A stretch of DNA of 64,000 nucleotides from Planctopirus ephydatiae (GCF_007752345.1 NZ_CP036299.1:3940001-4004000); one strand, 5' to 3'. Counted from the stretch's first letter, positions 17,697-27,053 are shown. Program-made: numbers and translations. The notes: generated from the sequence alone by a model not told the origin.

Positions 17697-19058
17697 ATGC
17701 CTCGAATCGCCTTGCCACTTCTCACCGGGCCAGCTTCATTCAACAGCCTGCTGTGCGGAACGTTTCTTCTGAGTGGTTGCCTGTACAACGAGTTTGAGCC
17801 GGTAGCGACGCCGACCAATCATGCCGCAGTAGAAGCTCAGGCGAACGTGGCGGCTGAGAAGGCCACGCCATCGACAACCCAGTCGGCAGCACCTGCCACC
17901 TCAACGGCGGCGCCTGCCCCTGCACTCGAAGTCCCCTCGGCTGATGGGAATAACCAGCTTTCAGCCGAAGATGTTGAAGCGGGATGGATCAAGCTCTTTG
18001 ATGGCCACACGCTGTTTGGCTGGCAGCCTAACTCTGAAGCCCAATGGCTCGTTTCCAACGGTGAAATCCAGATTCCCGAAGGCCCCAAAGGGTTATTGTG
18101 CACCACCACCCGCTTTGCCGATTTTGAACTGCGTTGTGATGCCTGGATTGATACGACATCCAACAGTGGCATCTTCCTGCGCACTCCACTCAAGCCCACC
18201 AACCCGGCTGTCGATTGCTACGAGTTGAACATCTGCGATCAGCACCCTGCCGGCTTTACCAGTGGCAGTCTTGTGGCCAGAGCCAAACCTTCCCAGACAG
18301 TGCCAACAGCAGGTAGCTGGCATACTTATGAGGCAAAGGTCGTGGGCCCGGAGGTGACAGTCAAGCTCGATGGTCAGGTGATCGCAACTTACAAAGATGA
18401 AACTGCCAATCCCCTCAAAACGGGCTTTATCGGCCTGCAGCAGAATGGTGGGCCGGCTCGATTTCGAAACATTTATCTCAAACCACTCGGTTTTCAGCCC
18501 CTGTGGAATGGCCAGGATCTTTCAGGTTGGCGGGTTGTGCCCGGGAGTGCCGGGACTTTTGAAGTGCAGGAAAAGTTGCTGCATGTCGCGGGTGGTCGCG
18601 GGTTTCTCGAAACCGAAACCAGGGCCGACAATTTCATTCTGCAGTTCACAGCGCGGACTCTGGCTGACAATCTCAATGGCGGCATCTTCTTCCGAGCGAT
18701 GGAAGGGACCGAGAAAGCGCCGTCCCATGGTTATGAGTTCCAGATCCACAACGGGTTCAAAAATGGCGACCGCAATCAGCCGCTTGATCACGGAACGGGG
18801 GCGATCTTCCGCCGGGTTTCCGCTCGCCGCATTGTGGCCAACGATAACGACTGGCTGACGGGCACACTCATCGCGGATGGGCCACACTTTTCGACGTGGG
18901 TGAATGGAATTCAAATGGTGGACTGGACCGACAGCCGACAGCCGAACGTGAATCCCCGTGAAGGGCTGCGATTAGAAGCGGGACACTTCAGTCTGCAAGG
19001 GCATGACCCCACGACTCAGTTCGATTTCAAATCGATTCAACTGGCACCACTTCCTTGA
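17697..19058 (+). CDS. Lipoprotein with two DUF1080 (3-keto-disaccharide hydrolase-like) domains
   Basis: A 453-residue protein. The signal ends in a lipobox, FLLSGC, with Cys28 as lipidation site, followed by an Ala/Thr/Pro linker. Domain 1 (about 95-265) starts WIKLFDGHTLFGWQ and contains TSNSGIFLRTP and a C-terminal strand ARFRNIYLKPLG. Domain 2 (about 266-450) starts FQPLWNGQDLSGWRV with LNGGIFFRAMEG and FDFKSIQLAPL. Both are concanavalin-like beta sandwiches of the DUF1080 family, which is abundant in planctomycetes and includes 3-keto-glycoside hydrolases. It probably acts on polysaccharide or glycoside at the cell surface. A tandem two-domain arrangement is less usual than single domains. 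Confidence 0.87.
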   Translation: MPRIALPLLTGPASFNSLLCGTFLLSGCLYNEFEPVATPTNHAAVEAQANVAAEKATPSTTQSAAPATSTAAPAPALEVPSADGNNQLSAEDVEAGWIKLFDGHTLFGWQPNSEAQWLVSNGEIQIPEGPKGLLCTTTRFADFELRCDAWIDTTSNSGIFLRTPLKPTNPAVDCYELNICDQHPAGFTSGSLVARAKPSQTVPTAGSWHTYEAKVVGPEVTVKLDGQVIATYKDETANPLKTGFIGLQQNGGPARFRNIYLKPLGFQPLWNGQDLSGWRVVPGSAGTFEVQEKLLHVAGGRGFLETETRADNFILQFTARTLADNLNGGIFFRAMEGTEKAPSHGYEFQIHNGFKNGDRNQPLDHGTGAIFRRVSARRIVANDNDWLTGTLIADGPHFSTWVNGIQMVDWTDSRQPNVNPREGLRLEAGHFSLQGHDPTTQFDFKSIQLAPLP

Positions 19059-19100
19059 GTTTTCCGCTTGGTTACTTGCGGGGAAGGTTTCACGAGCTAT

Positions 19101-19226
19101 ACGAGCCGGAAGCGTCAGCGACGGGCATTTCTCAATTTCTCTTGACGATCAAATTTAGCTATCAAATCGACTTGCCATGGCTCTTGCGGAACATGTGAGT
19201 CCCCGTCGCTCACGCTTCCGGCTCGT
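19101..19226. repeat. Long inverted repeat pair (25-bp arms)
   Basis: The arm at 19101-19125 (core GAGCCGGAAGCGTCAGCGAC) and its inverse at 19202-19226 match at 24 of 25 positions and are separated by 76 bp. The element sits between convergent genes. It looks like a dispersed BIME- or MITE-like planctomycete repeat rather than a simple terminator, since no T-run follows either arm. Confidence 0.8.
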
Positions 19227-19288
19227 GGATGGTTTTAGTGCCCGTGATACGTCAATCGACTGAAATTCGAATCAGACTGGAATCCGAA

Positions 19289-20173
19289 TCAGGCGGCAAT
19301 GTGCTGTTCCACTTCGTCGGCATTGAGGGAGACAATCGCGATTCCCAGCTTATCGGCCAGTTCGACCGCTTCGGGTTCATCGATGATGATGGTTTGCCCT
19401 GCCTCAACCGCCAGTACGCGGCCACCCGCTTCGTGCATCGTCCGGATGGTTTGAATCCCGATCGTCGGGACATCAAAACGCCGATCCTGATTGGGCTTGG
19501 CCACCTTGACGACTGTAAATCCGCCGCGACGGCACAGTTCGGCAGCACGGCGAATGCAGCGATCGGTCCCTTCGATGGCCTCGACGGCAATAACAGCCAT
19601 GTCATTCACCACGACTGACTGGCCGACATCGAGCCGCCCCATTTCCTTGGCCAGACTCCAACCAAAGCGAATGTCGCGCCATTGGGCATCGGTGGGTTTA
19701 CGCCGAGTGAGAAATCCGTGTTTCACAAGCAACTCCGGGCAATAATCAAGGGCGGAATCGAAATGAAAGTTATCACGTTCAAACTCGCGGATCACCGCCA
19801 GTAAGATGGTGTCATCTTTACGGTTGGATGTGGCAAAGCTGTACCACATGCGGAGTGTCCGGAAGTCGGGGAGCAGCCGAAAGATTCGCCATGACTGAAA
19901 CAGGACGGTTTTCTCGATCTTTCCTGCCATGATCAGTCGATCAACGCGATGCCGCTTGAAGACCCGCATGGCGTAGCCAAAGCGAGCCAGTGGCCCTTCC
20001 TGATAGATATGGCAATGCTGTGCCAACTCGGGAGAAGCCATGCCGGCCACACCCACACAAACGACTTTGATCCCCTGCTTTTTCGCAGCTTCAGCAAAGG
20101 AAATCGGAAACCTGCCAGCACCTGCCAGCAGGCCCACTCTTTGCGCGGATCCTGGAACATCCATGCTCATCAT
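19289..20173 (-). CDS. lpxI: UDP-2,3-diacylglucosamine pyrophosphatase LpxI
   Basis: A 294-residue LpxI-type enzyme (DUF1009). It hydrolyses UDP-2,3-diacylglucosamine to lipid X in the cytoplasm, replacing LpxH. Recognisable features are the N-terminal RVGLLAGAGRFPISFAEAAKKQG with VCVGVAG, the middle HRVDRLIMAGKIEKTVLF, and the C-terminal domain with SVVVNDMAVIAVEAIEGTDRCIRRA, KVAKPNQDRRFDVPTIGIQTI and the ending AGQTIIIDEPEAVELAD. Length is normal for LpxI. It follows lpxD by 77 bp on the same strand and is probably cotranscribed, so two lipid A steps sit together. Confidence 0.92.
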   Translation of the reverse strand: MMSMDVPGSAQRVGLLAGAGRFPISFAEAAKKQGIKVVCVGVAGMASPELAQHCHIYQEGPLARFGYAMRVFKRHRVDRLIMAGKIEKTVLFQSWRIFRLLPDFRTLRMWYSFATSNRKDDTILLAVIREFERDNFHFDSALDYCPELLVKHGFLTRRKPTDAQWRDIRFGWSLAKEMGRLDVGQSVVVNDMAVIAVEAIEGTDRCIRRAAELCRRGGFTVVKVAKPNQDRRFDVPTIGIQTIRTMHEAGGRVLAVEAGQTIIIDEPEAVELADKLGIAIVSLNADEVEQHIAA

Positions 20174-20250
20174 GGCGAACGAACATCCTGTTCGAAAGTT
20201 TGTGATTCACTGCCAGTTGTTGAGCTGACTCAAGAAAACCAGCTTCTGAT

Positions 20251-21351
20251 TTAACCAGCGGCCTTGAGAGGATTGCTGGATGCTTCGGCCATCAATTTTT
20301 CAAGTTCAGCCAACCTCTTGGCCATGGCCCGCATTTCTTCCCGCATTTCGGGAACTCGCTTGAGCGTAAAGACGAGTCGCTTCTGTTCGGCTTCCGGGCT
20401 CGCGGGGTAACCAATCCACGTTTCGCCGTCGGGCACATTGCGATGCACACCCGCCTTGGCACCAACCATGCAACCTGTGCCCATGTGCGTGTGATCTTTC
20501 ACACCCACCTGGCCACCCAGACGGACATAATCGCCCGTGCTGCAGGAACCTGCGAGACCCACTTGAGCAGCAAAGACGTTGTTCCGGCCCACGCGGCAGT
20601 TGTGACCAATCATGACCATGTTGTCGATCTTGGTTCCGGCACCGATGACAGTGGCATCGACAGCACCTCGGTCGATCGTCGCACCGGCACCGATTTCCAC
20701 ATCACTTTCGATAATCACACCGCCCAGTTGCGGCACCTTGATAAACCGGCCCTGCTCGAAACGATAGCCAAAACCATCGGCTCCCAGGACGGCATTGGCA
20801 TGAATGATGACGCGATCGCCCAGCGAAACTTCATGATAAAGCACAGCGTTCGAATAGATCTGGCAATCTCGTCCCAGACGCGAACCGGCTCCAATACTGG
20901 CCCCTGGATGGATATCGCAGTCATCGCCAATGATGACGTCTTCACCAATGTAGGCACCGGGCCCAATGGCACAGTTTTCGCCGATCCGGGCTGTGGAACT
21001 GATAAAAGCCGAGGGTGAAATCCCTCTCTTCAGGCGACTGCGAATGATACGGAAGAGTGGCAGCACCTGAAGAAAAGCGGCCTGAGGATCTTCCACTTCC
21101 AACAACACGAGTCTAGGGTAATCCGCATTGACGCGGGCGGATTGTGAGGGGTGAATGACCACCGCAGACGCACTGGTTTCCTTCAACCGGCTGATATGAC
21201 GGTCTTCGGAAAGGAAGGTCAGTTCACCAGACTTGGCCTGTTCAATCGCTGCAGCACCCGTCACAGGTTCCTGAGGAGTGGCCACGCATCCGTCAAGCGT
21301 GACAATACGGGCGCCAATCAAAGAGGCAATGGACTCGATGGTATGAGCCAT
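20251..21351 (-). CDS. lpxD: UDP-3-O-acylglucosamine N-acyltransferase LpxD
   Basis: A 366-residue LpxD, the third enzyme of lipid A synthesis, which adds the N-linked hydroxyacyl chain. An N-terminal uridine-binding domain (about 1-100, ending with AVVIHPSQSARVNADYPRLVLLEVEDPQAAF) precedes a left-handed beta helix of hexapeptide repeats (ISSTARIGENCAIGPGAYIGEDVIIGDDCDIHPGASIG in shorter units). The catalytic His lies in MIGHNCRVGRNN. A C-terminal helical region (REEMRAMAKRLAELEKLM) completes the fold. It is first in the lpxD-lpxI pair. Together with waaA and bamA in this window it supports an LPS-bearing outer membrane. Confidence 0.95.
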   Translation of the reverse strand: MAHTIESIASLIGARIVTLDGCVATPQEPVTGAAAIEQAKSGELTFLSEDRHISRLKETSASAVVIHPSQSARVNADYPRLVLLEVEDPQAAFLQVLPLFRIIRSRLKRGISPSAFISSTARIGENCAIGPGAYIGEDVIIGDDCDIHPGASIGAGSRLGRDCQIYSNAVLYHEVSLGDRVIIHANAVLGADGFGYRFEQGRFIKVPQLGGVIIESDVEIGAGATIDRGAVDATVIGAGTKIDNMVMIGHNCRVGRNNVFAAQVGLAGSCSTGDYVRLGGQVGVKDHTHMGTGCMVGAKAGVHRNVPDGETWIGYPASPEAEQKRLVFTLKRVPEMREEMRAMAKRLAELEKLMAEASSNPLKAAG

Positions 21352-21547
21352 TCCGGCATCCTTTCCGGGTGGTGATCTCTAAAGACTTGAGAAATCTCAA
21401 GTAGAATTTACAAAATCTGGTTGTACCGAAAAATCCCCTGTGCCGACAAGGTCGATTCGTGTGACAATCTGGCAAACTCAGTGAAACCAGAGAAAGTCAC
21501 CACTGAAAACGCTTTCATATTCTCACTGCAGCTACTAAGGCCTCTCG

Positions 21548-24500
21548 ATGCTTGAGATATTAACTGGCACTGGCGCTGCACGTCATCAGGAGGCAGTGGC
21601 GCGCTATGCGAGTCATCTCCGACAAGGTCTCGCAGCCGGTCAATTGGGGACTGGCCTGTGGCTCACACCCTCGGCACGCACGCACTCGAAGACTTATCAG
21701 GCTTTGCTGGAATTACTGAAGGGCAAGATTGCCGCCCCCAACCTGCATACGTTTGAGTCGTTTTCTGAGATCATTCTGAGTCATGGGTCTGCGGCAGCGA
21801 CTCCCATTACGCCTTCCACGCAATTTCTGCTGCTGTCACACGCGATTCAGACAGTCTATCAGCGGGGTGAATGCCAGGAGTTCAGCGCTGTTATCGAGAC
21901 TCGGGGTTTGACAAAAATCGTCAGTGACTGGATTGCCGAGCTTAAGCGGGATGAAACGTGGCCTGAGGAATTTCTCAAAAGCTGCCAACAGCAAAAAGGG
22001 GGCGCGACAAGCAAGGATCTGGCATTGGCAGCGATTTATCACGAATACCAGGCGTTGCTCAATGCACGCGGCTGGTACGATCAGGAAGGTCGATCGTGGC
22101 TGGCTCGGGCGGCCATCTCCCAGGGAGCCAGAGCACCTTTCGATCAGGTGCGGCTTGTGGTCTGCGATGGTTTTGTCGACTTCACGTGGATTCAGTACGA
22201 GTTACTCGAGCAATTTGCGAGATGGAACGCCGACATCGTCATCACCTTGCCCGACGAATTCGCCAGCCAGCGGAATGCGTCTTTTGATCGAAGCGAGCTG
22301 TTTGCGATTCCTCGCCGAACACTTGAGATTCTGAATTCTCGAATCAAACCCCTGCAAGAGATTCGCGTCCACTCGATATCGACAAATCCAGATCATGGAA
22401 CTGTTCCTGCGGGAATTGAACAACTTTCGCGGAATCTTTTTGGTAACCCGCGAATTGTCAGCCGAAGTTCAACGGCTGCTGGGTTTGATGCGATTGCTGC
22501 GGGTGGGCCGCATCGCGAGCTGGAGGCGGTCAGTCATCAGATCAAGAAGTGGCGTTCGAGTGGTTTTTTGGCCGAAGAGATCGTGGTTGTGATTCGAGGC
22601 CTGGCGAGTGAAGCCTCGCGCTGGCTGGATCATTTCGAACTGGCGGGGATACCGGCTTATGCTCCTCAGGCCTCATCGCTGGAAAGCTGTCCCGTCGTGC
22701 GCTGGATGGCGCAACTGGTCAAACTGGAACTGAATGACTGGACGAGCCACGACCTGCGTCTGGTCGTCTCATCGACATTTTTTCGCCCTGCCCAATTTCC
22801 GCCCAAAGCCAAACGGGCCTTATTGGCGTGGCTGGCAAAATCACCTGCTTCCAGCCGCAAAATTCTCAGCTTGAAAGCCCGCGAACGAGCGACAGATCCC
22901 AGCGCATTGACAACTGAGAAGGAGATCAATCACACACTGGTCAGCCAGGGGTTGGAAATACTGCTGCGTATGACCGAGAAACTCAGTACATCACACAGCT
23001 TTGAGGGGTGGATTGATCTGTGGGCAGCCATCATCAGTCAATGGACACCCTTCTTGCCGGATTCACTAAACGATAAGGCAGATCGTGGCGACTGGGAGCT
23101 TCTGCAAAGGATTCTTCGCCGGGTATCCCGCTGCCGTGGGACGTGGCAAGAACCTTCCGAACGACTCAGTCTGCAGGCGTGGTGGAGCGAAGTCGAGGCC
23201 TGCCTGAGTGTGGAACGCAGTTTACCGCCGGCCCCGTCACCGGGAATGATTTCGCTGATTGATCCGGCCCAGGCACGATTTCTCGAATCAGCGCGCTGCG
23301 TCGTGATTGTGGGTGCGACCGAACAGGCTTACCCGGCTGCAGATCATACCAATTGCCTTTACAGTCATGCCGAGCGTCAAAGCCTGATTGCAGCGGGTCT
23401 TCGGCTGGTACGGGAAGAGGATCATTCTTCCGAAGAGACGCTGCTTTTCTGGCAACTGGTCTCCATGGCCACAGAAAATCTGTTGATCACATATCCCGCG
23501 ATCAATGCCAAAGGACAGGAGCTTTTCCCCAGCCCGTTTGTGCTGGCGGCGTGCGATTTATTCACAAAAGAAGTGCAGTTGCCCCGGCATGTGGGCTCGA
23601 TCCATGTGATGCCGGAGCGGGAAGAGATCCATACCCGCCGGGACTTACGTATTGTGGCGTTTGACAAGGCGATGACAGGCCATGCAGGCTGGTGGAAGGC
23701 AGGTTTGCTGGATACGACCGAGGGACAGGCCTATCGGAATATGGCTCGCGGTCTGCCCATGCTGCAGGCTCGATATCGAACAGAAGGTTTTACTGAGTAC
23801 GAGGGGATGCTCAACGAGCCAGCTCTTCGCGAGGAGTTTGCTCGCCAATATGGGCCAGAGCATCAATTCAGCGTGACGAGATTAGAACTTTATGCCAACT
23901 GTCCGTTTCGATTCTGGATCGAAGAGGTGTTGGGACTCTCGCCGCGTGAGACCAAGCAACTCTCAACGAATTACCTCATGAGAGGGACTGCTCTTCATAG
24001 TGCTTTAGCGTCCCTATTGGGAAGTGGCCGGCTGGCATTGGCTGATGAAGCGGAATTGAGCCGGATTTTCGCCGAACATGTGGCTGTCGAAATGCAGCGC
24101 CGGGCGAAAGGTTCTCCACTGGCAGAAGCCATGGCCCGGCTGGATTCGCAGATTGTCAGTGCGTGGAGCGAACAATTTGCTGCGTCACAAAGAGAGTATC
24201 TGGAAACGATGGTCAGTGCGTGGGGAGGCATGCCCGAAACCACGTTGCCAGAGGTCGCCTTTGGACAGGTTTACGATGACCACGGCGAGTTGATTCACGG
24301 GCCGTACCCTGCCCTGGAAATTTCGCGAGGCGAGCATCTGGTGCGACTGGGTGGCAAGATCGACCGGATTGATGCTCATAAACTTCCTTCTGGTGAGCAG
24401 TTCTTTTCAATCATCGATTACAAATCGGGAGGGGCGAGCCAATACCGGTTCGACGAAAAGGCTGTCCAGCAGGGGTTGAGCCTGCAGCTGGTGGTTTACC

Positions 24501-24889
24501 TGCTGGCAGTGAAACGATTGAGAATGGCGGGAGAGAATGCTGAAGCGTGGCAGGCAGGCTTCTGGGGCTTGCGCAAAGAAGGCCTGATGGCAGGTTTAAA
24601 AGCCGGGAGGAAATCCAAGGAATGGAATCGCCTCGATGAAGATTCCATCCACCGGCTCGAAGAGGCTGTCCAGCAAAGTGTGATTGATCTAGCCATCAGT
24701 ATTCGCAACGGCGAATTTATGGTCGATGGAGCGACCAAATTGAAACCCAGCCCTTGCAGCAGTCAATGTCCGACCGCGACAGTGTGCCGGGTGAAACAGC
24801 AGGTCGGCCTGGCGAAACAGCTCCATAAAATTCGGCCAGCACTGGATGCGCCGCGGGCGACCAGCTCTGTCGAAAGTCCAGCTTCCTGA
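21548..24889 (+). CDS. AddB/RexB-like PD-(D/E)XK nuclease with probable 4Fe-4S cluster
   Basis: A 1113-residue protein resembling AddB, the non-motor nuclease subunit of AddAB double-strand-break repair enzymes. The C-terminal nuclease has KIDRIDAHK and IDYKSGG, the PD-(D/E)XK residues. An iron-sulfur cluster is suggested by Cys in LYANCPFRFWIEE plus the terminal CSSQCPTATVC. The N-terminal helicase-like part starts LTGTGAARHQEAVARYASHL, where the Walker A lysine is absent. Degenerate ATPase motifs are expected of AddB but here seem fully lost. No AddA/UvrD-type gene is adjacent, so it may pair with a distant subunit. The next gene starts 47 bp on, possibly in one transcript. Confidence 0.82.
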   Translation: MLEILTGTGAARHQEAVARYASHLRQGLAAGQLGTGLWLTPSARTHSKTYQALLELLKGKIAAPNLHTFESFSEIILSHGSAAATPITPSTQFLLLSHAIQTVYQRGECQEFSAVIETRGLTKIVSDWIAELKRDETWPEEFLKSCQQQKGGATSKDLALAAIYHEYQALLNARGWYDQEGRSWLARAAISQGARAPFDQVRLVVCDGFVDFTWIQYELLEQFARWNADIVITLPDEFASQRNASFDRSELFAIPRRTLEILNSRIKPLQEIRVHSISTNPDHGTVPAGIEQLSRNLFGNPRIVSRSSTAAGFDAIAAGGPHRELEAVSHQIKKWRSSGFLAEEIVVVIRGLASEASRWLDHFELAGIPAYAPQASSLESCPVVRWMAQLVKLELNDWTSHDLRLVVSSTFFRPAQFPPKAKRALLAWLAKSPASSRKILSLKARERATDPSALTTEKEINHTLVSQGLEILLRMTEKLSTSHSFEGWIDLWAAIISQWTPFLPDSLNDKADRGDWELLQRILRRVSRCRGTWQEPSERLSLQAWWSEVEACLSVERSLPPAPSPGMISLIDPAQARFLESARCVVIVGATEQAYPAADHTNCLYSHAERQSLIAAGLRLVREEDHSSEETLLFWQLVSMATENLLITYPAINAKGQELFPSPFVLAACDLFTKEVQLPRHVGSIHVMPEREEIHTRRDLRIVAFDKAMTGHAGWWKAGLLDTTEGQAYRNMARGLPMLQARYRTEGFTEYEGMLNEPALREEFARQYGPEHQFSVTRLELYANCPFRFWIEEVLGLSPRETKQLSTNYLMRGTALHSALASLLGSGRLALADEAELSRIFAEHVAVEMQRRAKGSPLAEAMARLDSQIVSAWSEQFAASQREYLETMVSAWGGMPETTLPEVAFGQVYDDHGELIHGPYPALEISRGEHLVRLGGKIDRIDAHKLPSGEQFFSIIDYKSGGASQYRFDEKAVQQGLSLQLVVYLLAVKRLRMAGENAEAWQAGFWGLRKEGLMAGLKAGRKSKEWNRLDEDSIHRLEEAVQQSVIDLAISIRNGEFMVDGATKLKPSPCSSQCPTATVCRVKQQVGLAKQLHKIRPALDAPRATSSVESPAS

Positions 24890-24936
24890 GCTGCCCGCTG
24901 GATGCTCAAACCGATACTTCTCGAAGACCCTTCCCA

Positions 24937-25812
24937 ATGCCTGACAATCATGCGAATCGAAAGATCACGGGCCTGTGGGTCTCTCCCGAGGAGGCTTCGA
25001 ATCAATATCAAAGCTTCACCGCCTGGGGTGCCAGGGAGAATCTGGAATGGATCAAGGTCCACACACTTTCGGAAGCCATTGATTACTGGCAAGGAAAGAT
25101 CAAGCTCCCTGCATCACAAGTGGTGGAGCTGATCGTTATCGAACAAACGACATCCGATGAATTTGAACCGGCTGAGGCCGACGAATTCTTAGCGGCCGTT
25201 CAGGCCTGTCAGGTGGTTGTGGTTTACGGCTCGTGGTGCGAAGGGGATGGGCGGACTCGGAATATCTGGCCCCCGGCCCTGCGCTGCCCGCAAGTCTGGG
25301 CAGATCGATGGATCCGACAAATTCTCGATGCACTTCGAAGTCGTGACGTTGAACTCCCCTGGACAGCTTCACGCGAAGAGGTCATGCGCTGGATCTTTCC
25401 TAAAACCAGTACCAGCCATTCGATGAATACTATCGGTTGGAAAGTGCTCTCGCCCGATGTAGTCTGGCGGGAATCGATGCAGTTGCTGCTCGCGCCGGCA
25501 TGCATAGAACCTCAGATTGTTGCACAGAAGGAAGCGTCGAAGAAAATCTGGCTGGTCGATGCGGATGCCTGGATCTGCCAGCAGTCGAGCCTGTCTGCAT
25601 CGATCAGTGCTCGGGGAACATTCAAAGAGTATATTACCCTGCTGGCGGGCGAACCATTCGCTGAGTCTGCGGAAGTTGTCGCACTGACGGCCTGGCACGA
25701 TGACACGACTCGCCAATATCTGTTCAATCAGGGAGCAGATCGTGTTGTCTCCAAACTGGCATTTTCTTTGAACACCCGTTTGGCGATCCGTCAGTCGGAA
25801 CGACCGAAGTGA
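24937..25812 (+). CDS. Unrecognised protein with degenerate receiver-like C-terminal domain
   Basis: A 291-residue cytosolic protein. The N-terminal half has WGARENLEWIKVHTLSEAI and QVVELIVIEQTTSDEFEPAEADEFL, then VVVVYGSWCEGDGRTRN, a pattern compatible with one receiver-like alpha/beta domain. The C-terminal segment KKIWLVDADAWICQQ followed by VVALTAWHDDTTRQYLFNQGADRVVSKLAF mimics strands 1, 4 and 5 of a response regulator receiver: T and K are present in the right places, but the first strand keeps only a DAD element and the phosphorylatable central Asp is not evident. It may be a pseudo-receiver. It follows the AddB-like gene closely. The specific role is unknown. Confidence 0.6.
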   Translation: MPDNHANRKITGLWVSPEEASNQYQSFTAWGARENLEWIKVHTLSEAIDYWQGKIKLPASQVVELIVIEQTTSDEFEPAEADEFLAAVQACQVVVVYGSWCEGDGRTRNIWPPALRCPQVWADRWIRQILDALRSRDVELPWTASREEVMRWIFPKTSTSHSMNTIGWKVLSPDVVWRESMQLLLAPACIEPQIVAQKEASKKIWLVDADAWICQQSSLSASISARGTFKEYITLLAGEPFAESAEVVALTAWHDDTTRQYLFNQGADRVVSKLAFSLNTRLAIRQSERPK

Positions 25813-25950
25813 CAGCCGAATCCCATCTGGCAGCAGGTTGAGAATTCCTGTGACTGGTGAACTTGTGACTGGTCAATCGGGGGCGATTCGCTCAAAATAA
25901 TAGGGGTGATAAGCATCACAAAAATTGATGGAGTGAGGGGATCCAGAATG

Positions 25951-26004
25951 CATGCTTGCTCAGAGCCGCAAGCATGGCACGAACGCCGGAAACATGGCAC
26001 GAAC
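25951..26004. repeat. Dispersed palindrome, copy 1 (CATGCTTGC...GCAAGCATG)
   Basis: Positions 25951-25980 hold a 30-bp element whose arms CATGCTTGC and GCAAGCATG pair perfectly around an 8- to 9-nt loop, ending GGCAC. A second copy at 48661-48690 differs at two positions only. Here the tail CATGGCACGAAC is duplicated at 25973-25984 and 25993-26004. Confidence 0.85.
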
Positions 26005-26045
26005 AAAAGTGCTGCTGAATTCTGGAATCGGTATTACGAATCTCG

Positions 26046-27014
26046 ATGATCGCAAGCCCTGCGTCTTTGAAAGCCAGGTTCATGTCTTTGATTGATCAAG
26101 CAGAACGATTGAAACGGACCTGGACGGATCAGTACGTTCAAGTGCGCGAAGGGATCCCTGCACTGACTCGTTTTCGCGGACTCACGGGCTACGTGAAAAC
26201 CGTGAATATGAATTGCCGCTTACTCGTCGAATTCCAGCAGACTGTTGACATTTCGTGGTATGACATTGACCCCGCCCATGTGATTCGCGTCGATGCACCG
26301 AAGGTCGTTGAACCGGTCACGACAACTCCATCCATACCGGCGGCAGCCCCTCAACCGCCTGTGACTGCGGCACCACCAGAAACAACCAAAAAGCTCTCTC
26401 CGATTGAAATGATCCGTGCTCAGCAGGCGAAATCGGCAAATCAAAGCCACTCGGAGGGAACGGCCCCTCCCACAAAACAGGAAGATTCCCCATCACCAAC
26501 TGTGACTGCTCCACAGGTTCCCGCCAAGCCTCTGTCACCCATGGAAATGATTCGGGCACAACAGGCCAAATCCAGATCGCTGGCGGAATCAACTCCTCAG
26601 GTTCCGCCGAAAGTGGAACTGCCAGCGACTCCAGAAGAGCCGATGACCCCTGCCGTTGTCACGGCGACTCCTCAAAAGTTATCGCCCATTGAGATGATTC
26701 GTGCACAGCAGGCGGCACGAGCAAAAGCAGACCCAGCGACAACCGCATCCAAGAGTGCCTCGCCGCCGGCTGCTCAAGAAAAGCTCAGCGAAACAGTTAC
26801 TCCACAAGCTGTAAAAAGCCCGATCGAACTAATTCGTGAACAACAAAAGCGGGCTCAGGCAGAGGTTCAAAAGCTGGAATCACCAGTGAATCCTCAGGAC
26901 AAGATAGATCCTCCGCCTACAGCGAAACCCCTCAGCCCCATGGAGATTATCCGTCAACAACAGGCAGCGAAACTGGCCAAAGAACAGGCCAACCAGGCGA
27001 GCGCAGAAGACTGA
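26046..27014 (+). CDS. Protein with five SPIEMIRAQQA motifs, function unknown
   Basis: A 322-residue protein (a start at ATG 26082 is also possible). Residues about 13-80 form a small ordered domain (LIDQAERLKRTWTDQYVQV, then FRGLTGYVKTVNMNCRLLVEF and VDISWYDIDPAHVIRVD). The rest is Pro/Ala/Thr/Gln-rich and probably disordered, and contains five spaced copies of one short motif: KLSPIEMIRAQQAK, PLSPMEMIRAQQAK, KLSPIEMIRAQQAA, KSPIELIREQQKR and PLSPMEIIRQQQAAK. Each would form a short amphipathic helix, suggesting multivalent binding to one partner. It has no signal peptide or membrane segment, so it is cytosolic. Bam and Lps genes lie downstream on the opposite strand. I do not recognise a family. 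Confidence 0.72.
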   Translation: MIASPASLKARFMSLIDQAERLKRTWTDQYVQVREGIPALTRFRGLTGYVKTVNMNCRLLVEFQQTVDISWYDIDPAHVIRVDAPKVVEPVTTTPSIPAAAPQPPVTAAPPETTKKLSPIEMIRAQQAKSANQSHSEGTAPPTKQEDSPSPTVTAPQVPAKPLSPMEMIRAQQAKSRSLAESTPQVPPKVELPATPEEPMTPAVVTATPQKLSPIEMIRAQQAARAKADPATTASKSASPPAAQEKLSETVTPQAVKSPIELIREQQKRAQAEVQKLESPVNPQDKIDPPPTAKPLSPMEIIRQQQAAKLAKEQANQASAED

Positions 27015-27053
27015 CTTCCCGTTTTACTCGACAATCGGAACCCATCGCGGGTG

